From the NCBI RefSeq assembly GCF_900113135.1, contig NZ_FOOH01000013.1:62001-126000 (forward strand): a stretch of DNA of 64,000 bases, given 5' to 3'. Shown piece by piece: positions 43,502-52,497 of this stretch (position 1 is the stretch's first letter; each line of letters opens with the position of its first letter). The notes below the pieces were generated by a model that was not told the origin of the DNA, searched no databases, and saw only the letters and a list, made by a program, of their open reading frames with translations. A program made the translations under genes and the position numbers. Source of the stretch: Salegentibacter agarivorans. GTDB lineage: Bacteria > Bacteroidota > Bacteroidia > Flavobacteriales > Flavobacteriaceae.

Positions 43502-44346
43502 AAAATATTCTCGTTACCGGTGCCAATGGACAATTAGGAGCTTGTTTTAAAAAGATTTCGGGGAATTATCCTAATTTTCATTTCGTTTTTAAATCTTCTG
43601 CAGAAGCTGATATTACCAATAAATCGAAATTACAGAGACTTTTTGCTGAGGGGAATTTTGATTGGGTTATTAACTGCGCAGCTTACACGAATGTTGAAAA
43701 AGCCGAATCTGAAGAAGAGAAAGCCTTTAAAATTAATGCTGAAGCTGCCAAACATCTCGCTGAGCTTTGTAATGAAAATCAGGCGAAATTAGTTCATTTT
43801 TCCACCGATTATGTTTTCGACGGGAAAGCTGAAAAACCTTATATAGAAACCGATAAGACAAATCCTATTAACGTCTATGGCGCTTCAAAATTAAAGGGAG
43901 AACAGTTAATCGCTGAGGTTTTAAAAGAACATTTTATTTTAAGGACTTCGTGGCTGTATTCAGAATTTGGTCATAATTTTTATAAAACTATCCTTCGAAA
44001 AATAGACGAAAAAGCTGAATTAAATATCACCACTTCTCAAACCGGAACACCAACAAATGCTAATGATCTGGCTAAATTTGTTTTGGAAATAATCGCTTCA
44101 GAAAATAATGATTTTGGCTTGTATCATTTCAGCAATTTGGGCGAAGCTACCTGGTATGGTTTTGCAAAAGCAATTTTAGAATTTACGGGAAATTCAGAAG
44201 AAATTCGGTTAAACGAAAGCAACAATTTTAAAACTATTGCCGCAAGACCGGAATATAGCGTGTTAGATAAAAATAAAGTTCAGGAGAAATTTCATAAGAA
44301 AATTCCGGAATGGAAGGCAAGCCTTAAAGCACTCATCCTTTCGTAA
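43498..44346 (+). CDS. rfbD: dTDP-4-dehydrorhamnose reductase
   Basis: A 282-residue NAD(P)H-dependent SDR enzyme that makes dTDP-L-rhamnose from its 4-keto precursor. The nucleotide-binding motif GANGQLG is at 8-14, followed by INCAAYTNVEKAESEEEKAF, and the catalytic YGASK region lies in INVYGASKLKGEQL. It is 4 bp overlapped with rfbC and followed 41 bp later by a UDP-glucuronate decarboxylase gene. It forms with them a short polysaccharide-sugar cluster. Confidence 0.93.
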   Translation: MKNILVTGANGQLGACFKKISGNYPNFHFVFKSSAEADITNKSKLQRLFAEGNFDWVINCAAYTNVEKAESEEEKAFKINAEAAKHLAELCNENQAKLVHFSTDYVFDGKAEKPYIETDKTNPINVYGASKLKGEQLIAEVLKEHFILRTSWLYSEFGHNFYKTILRKIDEKAELNITTSQTGTPTNANDLAKFVLEIIASENNDFGLYHFSNLGEATWYGFAKAILEFTGNSEEIRLNESNNFKTIAARPEYSVLDKNKVQEKFHKKIPEWKASLKALILS

Positions 44347-44386
44347 ATCTCATAAAATTTGAGTAATTTTCACACAAACTTCAGGA

Positions 44387-45376
44387 ATGGCAAAAAGAAT
44401 ACTCATTACCGGGGCTGCCGGCTTTTTAGGCTCTCATTTATGTGATAGGTTTATTAAAGAAGGTTATGAAGTTATTGCAATGGATAACCTTATTACCGGA
44501 GATTTAAAGAATATCGAGCATCTTTTTAAACTGGATAATTTCGAGTTTTTTCATCACGATATCACCAAATTTATTCACGTTCCCGGTGAGTTAGATTATA
44601 TTCTTCATTTTGCTTCTCCTGCAAGTCCCATAGATTATTTAAAAATTCCCATTCAAACCTTAAAAGTAGGTTCGGTGGGGACTTTACATTGCCTAGGTTT
44701 GGCAAAAGAAAAGAATGCCAGGATTTTGATCGCTTCTACCTCTGAAGTTTATGGGGATCCTCAGGTTCATCCACAAAATGAGGAATATTACGGAAATGTA
44801 AATACAATTGGACCACGCGGAGTTTATGATGAGGCCAAGCGATTTCAGGAATCTATAACAATGGCTTATCACAGATTTCACGGTTTAGAAACCAGGATTG
44901 CGCGTATTTTTAATACTTACGGTCCCAGGATGCGATTAAACGATGGTCGGGTAATTCCTGCGTTTATTGGTCAGGCCTTGCGGGGTGAAAACCTCACCAT
45001 TTTTGGTAATGGCTTGCAAACGCGCTCGTTTTGTTATGTAGACGATCAAATTGAGGGAATTTATCGTTTATTATTAAGCGATTATCCAGATCCTGTGAAT
45101 ATTGGAAATCCAGATGAAATCACTATTAAAGATTTCGCCGAAGAAATTTTAAAACTTACCGGAACCGAGCAAAAAGTGGTTTATAAAGAACTTCCGGAAG
45201 ACGATCCTTTAAAAAGACAGCCAGATATTAGTCGGGCAAAAGAGGTTTTAGGCTGGGAGCCTAATGTTTCCCGTAGTGAAGGAATGAAAATTACTTACAA
45301 TTATTTCAAAAATCTAAGTCCCGAAGAATTAGAGAAAAGCGAGCACAAAGATTTTTCCAATCATATAAGGCGATAA
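44387..45376 (+). CDS. UDP-glucuronic acid decarboxylase (UDP-xylose synthase)
   Basis: A 329-residue extended SDR enzyme. The nucleotide motif is GAAGFLGSH at 8-16. The segment [16 protein letters not shown], followed by [21 protein letters not shown] and [12 protein letters not shown], is the typical UXS pattern; the YDEAK motif holds the catalytic Tyr and Lys. It converts UDP-glucuronate to UDP-xylose through a 4-keto intermediate. Together with rfbC and rfbD it supplies sugar nucleotides for surface glycans. A glycosyltransferase begins 7 bp downstream. Confidence 0.9.
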   Translation: MAKRILITGAAGFLGSHLCDRFIKEGYEVIAMDNLITGDLKNIEHLFKLDNFEFFHHDITKFIHVPGELDYILHFASPASPIDYLKIPIQTLKVGSVGTLHCLGLAKEKNARILIASTSEVYGDPQVHPQNEEYYGNVNTIGPRGVYDEAKRFQESITMAYHRFHGLETRIARIFNTYGPRMRLNDGRVIPAFIGQALRGENLTIFGNGLQTRSFCYVDDQIEGIYRLLLSDYPDPVNIGNPDEITIKDFAEEILKLTGTEQKVVYKELPEDDPLKRQPDISRAKEVLGWEPNVSRSEGMKITYNYFKNLSPEELEKSEHKDFSNHIRR

Positions 45377-45383
45377 TCAAGTT

Positions 45384-46154
45384 ATGGAGAATCTCCTGGT
45401 TTCAGTAATTATGCCCGCTTTTAATGCGGAAAATTTTATTGAAGCTGCGGTAAATTCTGTAATTGTTCAAACTTACTCCAACTGGGAATTGTTTATTATC
45501 GATGATGCCTCAACAGATACTACGCTTTCTAAAGCTGAAAAATTTGCAAAGCAAGATTTCCGAATTAAAATACTTCAAAATCAAAATAATTTCGGCACAG
45601 GAATAAGTCGAAATAAAGGAATTAAAGCCGCTCAGGGCGATTTTATAGCTTTTTTGGATGCAGATGACCAATGGAAACCGGGAAAGCTGGAAATTCAGCT
45701 TAAATTGATGCAGCAGCAGGATGTTGCGGTTTGTTTCTCCAGTTATTTACAAATAGATGAAAATGGAAATACCAGAAACGAAATTATAGAAGCACTGCCC
45801 GTTTTAACTTATCAAAAATTGCTTAAATCAAACTACCTCGGCAACCTCACGGGGATTTACAATACTAAAAGACTAGGAAAGATCTACGCCCCTGAATTAA
45901 GGAAAAGGCAGGATTGGGCACTTTGGCTGGAAGCCGTTGAAAAAGGTGGGCCGGCGATAGGAATTCAAAAGTGTTTAGCAAAATACCGGGTGAGAAAAGG
46001 CTCTATTTCAAGAAATAAAGTTGAGATGCTTAAATTTAATTTCAACATTTATCACAAGTTTTTAGGTTTTAGTTTCCCTAAAAGCCTTAGTTATATGCTG
46101 GTTTTTCTAAAGGAACATTTCTTTGTTAAGCCTAAACAGGTAAAAAAGATTTAG
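45384..46154 (+). CDS. Glycosyltransferase family 2
   Basis: A 256-residue GT2 enzyme. The N-terminus VSVIMPAFNAENFIEAAVNSVIVQTYSNWELFIIDDASTD is the GT2 nucleotide-binding start, and the DxD-like metal motif is FLDADDQWKPGKLE near 89-102. A later RQDWALWLEAVEKG block fits transferase family members. It is probably cytosolic or membrane-associated and adds a sugar to a glycan on a lipid carrier. It is the last gene of the plus-strand polysaccharide cluster, and a partial repeat copy follows. Confidence 0.92.
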   Translation: MENLLVSVIMPAFNAENFIEAAVNSVIVQTYSNWELFIIDDASTDTTLSKAEKFAKQDFRIKILQNQNNFGTGISRNKGIKAAQGDFIAFLDADDQWKPGKLEIQLKLMQQQDVAVCFSSYLQIDENGNTRNEIIEALPVLTYQKLLKSNYLGNLTGIYNTKRLGKIYAPELRKRQDWALWLEAVEKGGPAIGIQKCLAKYRVRKGSISRNKVEMLKFNFNIYHKFLGFSFPKSLSYMLVFLKEHFFVKPKQVKKI

Positions 46155-46163
46155 AATAATTTA

Positions 46164-46190
46164 CGTCATCCTGAATTTATTTCAGGATTT
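46164..46190. repeat. Half copy of the dispersed palindromic repeat
   Basis: CGTCATCCTGAATTTATTTC and AGGATTTATG at 46164-46193 match the left half of the copies at 23637 and 54344. No right half is visible. It lies between convergent genes, the GT2 gene and the PaaK-like gene. Confidence 0.7.
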
Positions 46191-46320
46191 ATGTTTTGGC
46201 CAACCACCCTTTTCTTCAGCTTCGTTAAATTCATTCCCTCCTTTATAAGTAGGGGAGCTTTTTATAAATATATTCGTGAATTCGTGGCCGAAAAACCGGG
46301 GGAGTTTTTACCAGGAAATG

Positions 46321-47628
46321 CTACAAATCTGAAGTAAACTGCTTTAATTTCCCGCTTTTACTACGGGTAAGTTTATCCTTTCTTTCAAAAATCACCTTTA
46401 GATTTTTACCCACGTAGGTTTCAATGGCCATTAAAATTTTTTGCTTTTGGTTTTCAGAAAAATCAATTTGACTCACATACTCAATTTTAAAAGAATCCTG
46501 GGTATTTTGATTAATCACAAACTCCTTGATACTGCCATTATCTTCAATAATGCTTTTGGTTACATAATAAAAAGTAAGTCCCGGCACCACTTTCCCATCG
46601 GGAAGGGTGGCGATATCATTTGTTCGCCCAATTAATTTCTCAAGAATTGGCTTTTTCAAGGTGCTTTTTTTTGAAAGTACGCCGGTATCTCCAATATCGT
46701 ACCTAATCATTGAATGGGCTTTATTATACAATGAAGTAATTACAATTCGTCCTTCAGTGCCATTTGGTACAGGATTGTTATTCTTATCAAGAATTTCAAC
46801 AAAAAGATCTTCTGAATTTACTATCCATTCATTTTCCTTATTTTCAAAGGCTATAAGGCCAACTTCACTGGCGCCATATTCGTTCACTACAGGAACTCCA
46901 AAAACTGCTTTCATCAGTTTTTTATCTTCTTCAAATAACCTTTCAGAAGTGACTATAGAAAGTTTTAAATTGGGGCAAACTTCTTTTAAAATTAGGTTTT
47001 TGTTTTTAAGAAATTTTGCGAAAAGCAAAACTGCGCTGGTGTACCCGTTTATATAGCTAAAGTTTGATTTTTGAAAACGCTTCAGAAATTTTTCCATTTT
47101 CTTCTCGCTCAGGTCAAAAATGGGGAATCTTCGCCGTAGACTAATTCGGTCTTTAATTCGTTCCTGGATATTTCCGTAGAAATCTAGTGGAATTCCATAA
47201 AACCTGGCCTGTAAAGATTTGTTGAGATCAATATCGTGCCATTGGTAACGATCCTGAAATCCTGCCCAGCTTAGTGCGTGGGCAAATTTATCTTTGGCGA
47301 AAATAAAGGGCGTACCGCTGCTGCCCGAAGTTTTTCCGATATAAGCAGTGGATTTAGAAAAACCTTTGCTCAGGCGGTTTTCAAGTTTTTGCTGTAGATC
47401 GGTTTTGGCCATTACCGGCACTTCGTTCCAATTAGAAAATGAACTCTTTCCGAAGAAATTTTTATAAAAATGATTATTATTTAAGTGATATTCAACAATT
47501 TCCCAGCGTTTTTCACTAAGGTAATATTCATAATTTTCTGCGGGAATTTTCTGTATTTCCTGTAGTACTTTTTGCGCCCGGTTTATGGGAAATTTATTAA
47601 GCTGCAACGAAAGTTTAAACCAGTCCAA
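46321..47628 (-). CDS. PaaK/CapK-like adenylate-forming enzyme
   Basis: A 435-residue member of the phenylacetate-CoA ligase-like (PaaK/CapK) family. The AMP-binding loop is GKTSGSSGTPFIFAKDKFAHA near 97-117, and EYGASEVGLIAFENKENEW is the A5-like motif. A C-terminal domain follows with YDIGDTGVLSKK (the motif with the ribose-binding Asp) and KLIGRTNDIATLPDGKVV. In several organisms CapK homologues lie in capsule loci, which suits the neighbours here. Whether it makes a CoA ester or an acyl adenylate is unknown. It is alone on the minus strand. Similar A-domain chemistry exists in the GH3-like protein at 39.8 kb. Confidence 0.85.
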   Translation of the reverse strand: MDWFKLSLQLNKFPINRAQKVLQEIQKIPAENYEYYLSEKRWEIVEYHLNNNHFYKNFFGKSSFSNWNEVPVMAKTDLQQKLENRLSKGFSKSTAYIGKTSGSSGTPFIFAKDKFAHALSWAGFQDRYQWHDIDLNKSLQARFYGIPLDFYGNIQERIKDRISLRRRFPIFDLSEKKMEKFLKRFQKSNFSYINGYTSAVLLFAKFLKNKNLILKEVCPNLKLSIVTSERLFEEDKKLMKAVFGVPVVNEYGASEVGLIAFENKENEWIVNSEDLFVEILDKNNNPVPNGTEGRIVITSLYNKAHSMIRYDIGDTGVLSKKSTLKKPILEKLIGRTNDIATLPDGKVVPGLTFYYVTKSIIEDNGSIKEFVINQNTQDSFKIEYVSQIDFSENQKQKILMAIETYVGKNLKVIFERKDKLTRSKSGKLKQFTSDL

Positions 47629-47713
47629 GGGCGAAAAAGCTTTTTTATAAGAAATAATTGGTGCTTCAATTTACAAACAATTATTTTTGGTGCATAACTA
47701 AAATGACTTCAGG

Positions 47714-48988
47714 ATGAAAATTTTAATTCTCGGCGCCGGCGGACGCGAACATACATTTGCTTACAAACTGGCTCAAAGCCCAAAATGTTCTCAACTTTTT
47801 GTGGCACCGGGTAACGCGGGAACCGCTGAAATTGCAGAAAACATTGATCTAAAAGTAACCGATTTTAAAGCGATTAAAGATTTTGTGCTGAAGGAAAAAA
47901 TTGAAATGCTGGTAGTAGGTCCCGAAGATCCTTTGGTAGAAGGAATCACCGATTTCTTTGCGGAAGATGATGCGCTAAACAGCGTAAAAGTTATTGGCCC
48001 ATCTAAACGAGGGGCGCTTTTAGAAGGAAGTAAAGAGCGTGCAAAAGAGTTTATGGCGATGCATAAAATTCCAACCGCGACCTACGAGAGTTTTACCGAA
48101 AAAAGCCTTGAAGCCGGAAAGGAATTTTTGGAAACTTTAAATCCGCCGTATGTTTTAAAAGCCGATGGACTCGCAGCTGGAAAAGGAGTTTTAATTATTA
48201 ACGATCTGGAAGAGGCTAAACAGGAACTTCAAAATATGCTGGCCGAAAAGAAATTTGGGGCGGCCAGCGCCAAAGTGGTCATTGAAGAATTTTTAGACGG
48301 AATTGAATTAAGCGTTTTTGTACTTACTGATGGGAAAAATTACAAAATCTTACCAACCGCCAAAGATTACAAACGAATAGGAGAAGGAGACACCGGCCTA
48401 AATACAGGCGGAATGGGCGCTATTTCTCCCGTTCCATTTGTAGATGATGAATTGATGCAAAAAATTGAAGAACGCATCGTAAAACCAACGGTTAATGGTT
48501 TGCAGGAAGAAGATATAGACTATAAAGGTTTTGTTTTTATCGGTTTAATTATGGTGAAAAACGAACCTTATGTTATAGAATATAATGTGCGCATGGGCGA
48601 CCCGGAAACTGAGGTTGTACTGCCCCGAATTAAATCAGATTTAGTAGAGATTTTTGAAAAAGTTTCTGAAGAAAAATTAAATGAAATTTCTTTAGAAATA
48701 GATGAACGTGCAGCCACAACGGTAATGTTGGTATCTGGCGGTTATCCTGAAGCTTACGAAAAATCTAAAGAAATCACAGGGTTTGATAAAGTTGAAGATT
48801 CCATAGTTTTCCACGCGGGAACCAAATTTGAATGCGATAAAGTAGTAACCAGTGGTGGAAGGGTGATTGCGGTTACTTCTTTTGGGAAAGATTACAAAGA
48901 AGCACTAAAAAAATCTTATCAAAATGTAGAAAAGCTACATTTCGATAAGATGTATTATAGAAAAGATCTTGGCTTTGATTTATCCTAA
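47714..48988 (+). CDS. purD: Phosphoribosylamine--glycine ligase
   Basis: A 424-residue ATP-grasp enzyme of purine biosynthesis that joins glycine to phosphoribosylamine. The start [22 protein letters not shown] is the PurD N-terminus. The ATP-grasp region contains [18 protein letters not shown] and [29 protein letters not shown] is also a conserved PurD block. Length is normal. Its last 9 nt overlap the convergent small membrane-protein gene. Confidence 0.96.
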   Translation: MKILILGAGGREHTFAYKLAQSPKCSQLFVAPGNAGTAEIAENIDLKVTDFKAIKDFVLKEKIEMLVVGPEDPLVEGITDFFAEDDALNSVKVIGPSKRGALLEGSKERAKEFMAMHKIPTATYESFTEKSLEAGKEFLETLNPPYVLKADGLAAGKGVLIINDLEEAKQELQNMLAEKKFGAASAKVVIEEFLDGIELSVFVLTDGKNYKILPTAKDYKRIGEGDTGLNTGGMGAISPVPFVDDELMQKIEERIVKPTVNGLQEEDIDYKGFVFIGLIMVKNEPYVIEYNVRMGDPETEVVLPRIKSDLVEIFEKVSEEKLNEISLEIDERAATTVMLVSGGYPEAYEKSKEITGFDKVEDSIVFHAGTKFECDKVVTSGGRVIAVTSFGKDYKEALKKSYQNVEKLHFDKMYYRKDLGFDLS

Positions 48989-49213
48989 AAACGAGTGTGC
49001 TGTAGGATCACGATCTTCATCATTCACTTCGTTGTAGTGCTTTAATTGCTTCATCCAATAAGCAAAAGCAGCCAAACCAACTAAAATAAAGATGAAGTTT
49101 AAGGCGTTTGCAGCCCACCAGGAATCAAGCTCCAGCGATCTTAAAGCATCTAAAGGAACAAATAATATTTCCTCGAATAAATAGGCGATACCTTCAAATA
49201 TATCTCTTAACAT
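48980..49213 (-). CDS. DUF6341-like small membrane protein
   Basis: A 77-residue protein with a hydrophobic central span ([26 protein letters not shown]) and a polar C-terminus. It is convergent with and overlaps the purD end by 9 nt, and it diverges from the next gene. I recall such proteins as DUF6341 in Flavobacteriaceae, sometimes annotated incorrectly as uracil phosphoribosyltransferase; I see no such domain. Its function is unknown. Confidence 0.6.
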   Translation of the reverse strand: MLRDIFEGIAYLFEEILFVPLDALRSLELDSWWAANALNFIFILVGLAAFAYWMKQLKHYNEVNDEDRDPTAHSFLG

Positions 49214-49324
49214 TTTTAGTGTATTTTAAGTTCAAATTATTTCAAAGCGATATTAAATTACCTTTGAAGGCGTTCAATAACTAACTTTGGTGTATTTAAG
49301 ATTACAAAAATATAAAAAACCACA

Positions 49325-50248
49325 ATGCTAACAAGCTTTTTTGGCAAATCAAAACCGGTAAATGGGGTTGCGATCACCGTTTTTCTCATTATATTTTTTA
49401 TTATCGCTAATTTTAGGGAGTGGTTTTTAGATTTTAACCTATTATTTTTTCTTGAAAAACTGGCGGTTTTATTATCACTTATTTTAAGTGTTTTTACCCT
49501 TAATTTTATTGCCAAGAAAAATGAACTTACCCAGCGTAGTGCCTATAAAATCTTGTTTTTTGTAATTTTCACAGCTTCATTTTTTGCACTTTTAAGAAAT
49601 CACCAGGTGATATTTGCCAATTTATTGGTACTACTGGCTTTTAGAAGAATTATTAGCTTAAAATCTAAAAAAGTAATGCAGAAAAAGGTTTTTGATGCTA
49701 CCTTTTGGATTTTTATCGCATCACTTTTTTATTTTTGGTCTATTTTATTCCTGGTGGTGGTGTATGCTGGGATCTTATATTATCTTCCAAAACCTAAAAA
49801 CTGGTTAATTCCCCCAATTGCAGCTTTAGCGGTTGCGCTCTTAACGCTTGGTTTTCATATTATTGCTTACGACCAGTTTTATACATTTTCGCAGTGGTTT
49901 GAATGGAGTAATTTTGATTATTCCAATTATCAAAACCTCGAAATTCTTATTCCCGTAAGTATTATTTTGACTTTGGCACTTTGGACACTTGTCCAGTTTT
50001 TTGCAGTGGTGAGCAAGGCAAGCGTCTCCATGAAGCCTTCCCTAAACCTGGTTTTGCTAAGTTTTCTCACCGCGGTGGCGGTTGCTATTTTTGCGCCTAC
50101 CAAAGATGGTAGCGAACTTATTTTCTTTTTTGTACCGCTTAGTATAATCACTTCTATTTATTTTGATCAAAGAGAAGACAAAGTCTTTCGGGAAGTTTTG
50201 CTGGTTTTGCTTATCTTAATGCCTTTGTGTATTCCTTTTATTTTTTAA
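49325..50248 (+). CDS. DUF6427-like polytopic membrane protein
   Basis: A 307-residue protein made almost wholly of hydrophobic segments, about 8-10 membrane spans, with short charged loops (for example ITVFLIIFFIIANFREWFLDF and FWIFIASLFYFWSILFLVVVY). I recognise no catalytic motif. It matches what I recall as DUF6427, a Bacteroidota-specific family of unknown function. Its stop codon directly abuts an ATG of the degraded gene that follows (TAA-ATG). Confidence 0.65.
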   Translation: MLTSFFGKSKPVNGVAITVFLIIFFIIANFREWFLDFNLLFFLEKLAVLLSLILSVFTLNFIAKKNELTQRSAYKILFFVIFTASFFALLRNHQVIFANLLVLLAFRRIISLKSKKVMQKKVFDATFWIFIASLFYFWSILFLVVVYAGILYYLPKPKNWLIPPIAALAVALLTLGFHIIAYDQFYTFSQWFEWSNFDYSNYQNLEILIPVSIILTLALWTLVQFFAVVSKASVSMKPSLNLVLLSFLTAVAVAIFAPTKDGSELIFFFVPLSIITSIYFDQREDKVFREVLLVLLILMPLCIPFIF

Positions 50249-50880
50249 ATGAATTTACCGGCAATTTAGACCGAATTAAAAAAGCGCTGCAAATACCAGT
50301 ATCGCTGGTTTCGTAAGCAAATTAATTCGTGGGACAGGCTGTCTTCCTTTGTTTATTCTACTTCAAATTGGGATAAATTAAACGAGCAAATTGCCTTAAT
50401 TATCGCTACTGAAAAGTTAGACGAAAAGCAATTTTTCCAGTATTGCAGTAATCTTACAACTTCTGGAGTGCCATGGCCGTGGAGCATATATTTGCCGAAA
50501 TGAAAGAAGTTATTCCCAATAAAAACCCAAAAAATCGAAAAATTGATTTTAATTTCTTAGGAAATGATTTCGATTTAAAAACAAGTGTTTTCCCAAAAGC
50601 GTTTAGTCGTTCCCTTGAATTTGCAAAAAATAATCCTGAAACTCTGATTTCCTGGTTATATAAAAACCAAAGCAAACAAAGCCGTTTTCATCTTGAAAAT
50701 CGATTATTCTTAATAGTTTATGCTGAAGATGGACAGCATTGGAAGATAAAGGCTGAAATTTCTTTTTTGAAGCAGGTGATTGAAAAATATGTTGCTATTT
50801 TTGAAAATTCACAACTAAAAGAATTCCAATTTCAGCAAGGAAAAACCACTTTTGCTGACGTGATCTGGGCAGTAAAATGA
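50249..50880 (+). pseudogene. Degraded gene, probable type II restriction endonuclease remnant
   Basis: The frame starting ATG at 50249 reads MNLPAI and then meets a TAG at 50267-50269. The same frame then continues (TELKKRCKYQYRWFRKQINS) to about 50452, where a one-base loss moves the coding frame to YNFWSAMAVEHIFAEM and on to the end at 50880. Two lesions thus break a single long ORF of ~210 codons. The intact part is 135 residues from 50473. A DFDLKTSVFP segment (Asp-x-Lys) resembles a PD-(D/E)xK nuclease core. It overlaps the next gene, a D12-class methyltransferase, by 4 bp, so I infer a decayed restriction enzyme. Frames and lesions are seen directly; the restriction role is inferred. 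Confidence 0.7.
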
Positions 50881-51875
50881 ATTATATAGGTTCTAAACAT
50901 AAGCTTGGTAATTTTATAAAATCTACGGTAAAAGAAGTGGTTGGCGAAGATCTGTCTCAAATGGTTTTTTGCGATCTTTTTGCCGGTACAGGCAGTGTGG
51001 GCAGGAATTTTAAAACTTCGGTAAAATCGGTTCTTGCTAACGATGTAGAATATTACAGTTATGTTTTACTCAAAAATTATATTGAAAATCATCAGAAATT
51101 AGATTCTGAAGACCTCCTCGTTAAATTAAATAAGCTGGAAGGAAAACCGGGTTTTATCTTTGAAGAATACAGCGAAAACGGAAAATCTAACCGACTTTAT
51201 TTTTCTGAAGCAAATGGAAAGAAAATTGACGCGGTTAGGCAGCAAATTGAAAATTGGAAATTGAATAATGAAATAGGGAAAAACCAGTATTTTTTCCTTT
51301 TAGCTTCATTATTAGAAAGTGCCGATAAAGTGGCAAATACCGCTTCAGTCTATGGCGCATTTTTAAAAAAGGTAAAACTTTCGGCCCAAAAAGAATTAGT
51401 ATTAAGACCAGCAAACTTTGATTTTACAGAACATTCCCACCGGGTTTTCCAAAAAGATGCCAATCAATTAATTAAGGAAATTGAAGGGGATATTTTATAC
51501 TTAGATCCGCCCTACAATGCACGCCAGTATGGCGCGAACTACCATATTTTAAATACCATCGCAAAATATGATACCTTTGCACCACAAGGTAAAACCGGTT
51601 TGCGAGAATATTATCGATCAAATTATTGTAGCAGGACAAGAGTTGAAAATTCTTTTAAAGATTTACTGGAAAATGCAAATTTCAAATATATTTTCTTCAG
51701 CTATAATAACGAGGGTTTAATGCCTTCAACAGAAATAAAAAAAATAATGAGTCGTTTTGGAAATTACGACCTGGTAACCAGAAATTACCAGCGTTTTAAG
51801 GCCGATAAAACCGAAAACCGAAACCATACGGCCATAAATACAACAGAATATTTACACATTTTAGAAAAAAAATAA
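50877..51875 (+). CDS. D12-class DNA adenine (N6) methyltransferase
   Basis: A 332-residue N6-adenine DNA methyltransferase. The order of motifs is that of the alpha/D12 class: motif X (NYIGSKHKL) at the N-terminus, motif I (FCDLFAGTGSVG, D33) and catalytic motif IV DPPYN at 210-214. The central region (~60-200) is the likely target-recognition domain. The recognition sequence cannot be predicted. It follows the broken gene with a 4-bp ATGA overlap, as in a type II restriction-modification operon. With the partner dead, it would be a solitary methyltransferase. Confidence 0.9.
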   Translation: MNYIGSKHKLGNFIKSTVKEVVGEDLSQMVFCDLFAGTGSVGRNFKTSVKSVLANDVEYYSYVLLKNYIENHQKLDSEDLLVKLNKLEGKPGFIFEEYSENGKSNRLYFSEANGKKIDAVRQQIENWKLNNEIGKNQYFFLLASLLESADKVANTASVYGAFLKKVKLSAQKELVLRPANFDFTEHSHRVFQKDANQLIKEIEGDILYLDPPYNARQYGANYHILNTIAKYDTFAPQGKTGLREYYRSNYCSRTRVENSFKDLLENANFKYIFFSYNNEGLMPSTEIKKIMSRFGNYDLVTRNYQRFKADKTENRNHTAINTTEYLHILEKK

Positions 51876-51878
51876 TTT

Positions 51879-52484
51879 ATGTTTTCAGATAAAGCAAATA
51901 AGATTTTTCAGGAAGTAATAGAAAAATATCACGAAAAAGATACGGTAGAACAGCCATTTACCAATCCGTACGACAGCGAAAATGAGTTGATTGAGCATTT
52001 ATTATACAGGAAATGCTGGATAGATACAGTGCAGTGGCATTATGAAGATATTATTCGCGATAAGCACATAGATCCTGTAGATGCACTGGCGCTAAAACGC
52101 CAAATAGATGCGTCAAATCAGGACCGAACGGACACAGTGGAATATATTGATAGTTATTTTTTGGAAAAATTTAAAGATGTTAAGCCAAATGAAGATGCTA
52201 CAATAAATTCTGAAAGCCCGGCCTGGGCTATAGACAGGCTTTCAATTTTAGCGTTAAAGATTTATCATATGGAAGAGGAGGCTAATAGGGAAGATGCCTC
52301 ACAGGAGCACCAAATGAAATGTAAGGCTAAACTTGATGTTTTGCTGGAGCAACGCGTAGACCTTTCTACCGCGATAAACCAGCTGTTAGAAGATATTGCT
52401 GCCGGGAATAAGTATATGAAAGTTTACAGGCAAATGAAGATGTATAATGACGATGAGTTAAATCCTGTTTTAAGAAAAAAATAG
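51879..52484 (+). CDS. DUF4254 family protein
   Basis: A 201-residue soluble, acidic, helical protein. Family features visible include WHYEDIIRDKHIDPVDALALKRQIDASNQDRTDTVEYIDSYF near 53-95 and a Cys-Lys-containing KCKAKLDVLLEQR segment. DUF4254 proteins are Bacteroidota-typical and lie next to a GT9 glycosyltransferase, which is the case here (the next gene begins 13 bp after). This suggests an LPS-related role, but the function is not known. It begins 3 bp after the methyltransferase stop. Confidence 0.85.
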   Translation: MFSDKANKIFQEVIEKYHEKDTVEQPFTNPYDSENELIEHLLYRKCWIDTVQWHYEDIIRDKHIDPVDALALKRQIDASNQDRTDTVEYIDSYFLEKFKDVKPNEDATINSESPAWAIDRLSILALKIYHMEEEANREDASQEHQMKCKAKLDVLLEQRVDLSTAINQLLEDIAAGNKYMKVYRQMKMYNDDELNPVLRKK

Positions 52485-52497
52485 CGCTTAAAATTGT

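Noticed and set aside
46607-47056. 149-codon antisense frame inside the PaaK-like gene
   Set aside because: The opposite strand carries the AMP-binding and A5-type motifs of a full-length enzyme; the antisense protein shows no known motif.
50267-50269. Recoding at the TAG (readthrough or pyrrolysine) and a programmed frameshift at ~50453
   Set aside because: No pyrrolysine genes, slippery site with structure, or known family need was seen. Two unrelated disruptions in one gene fit decay better.
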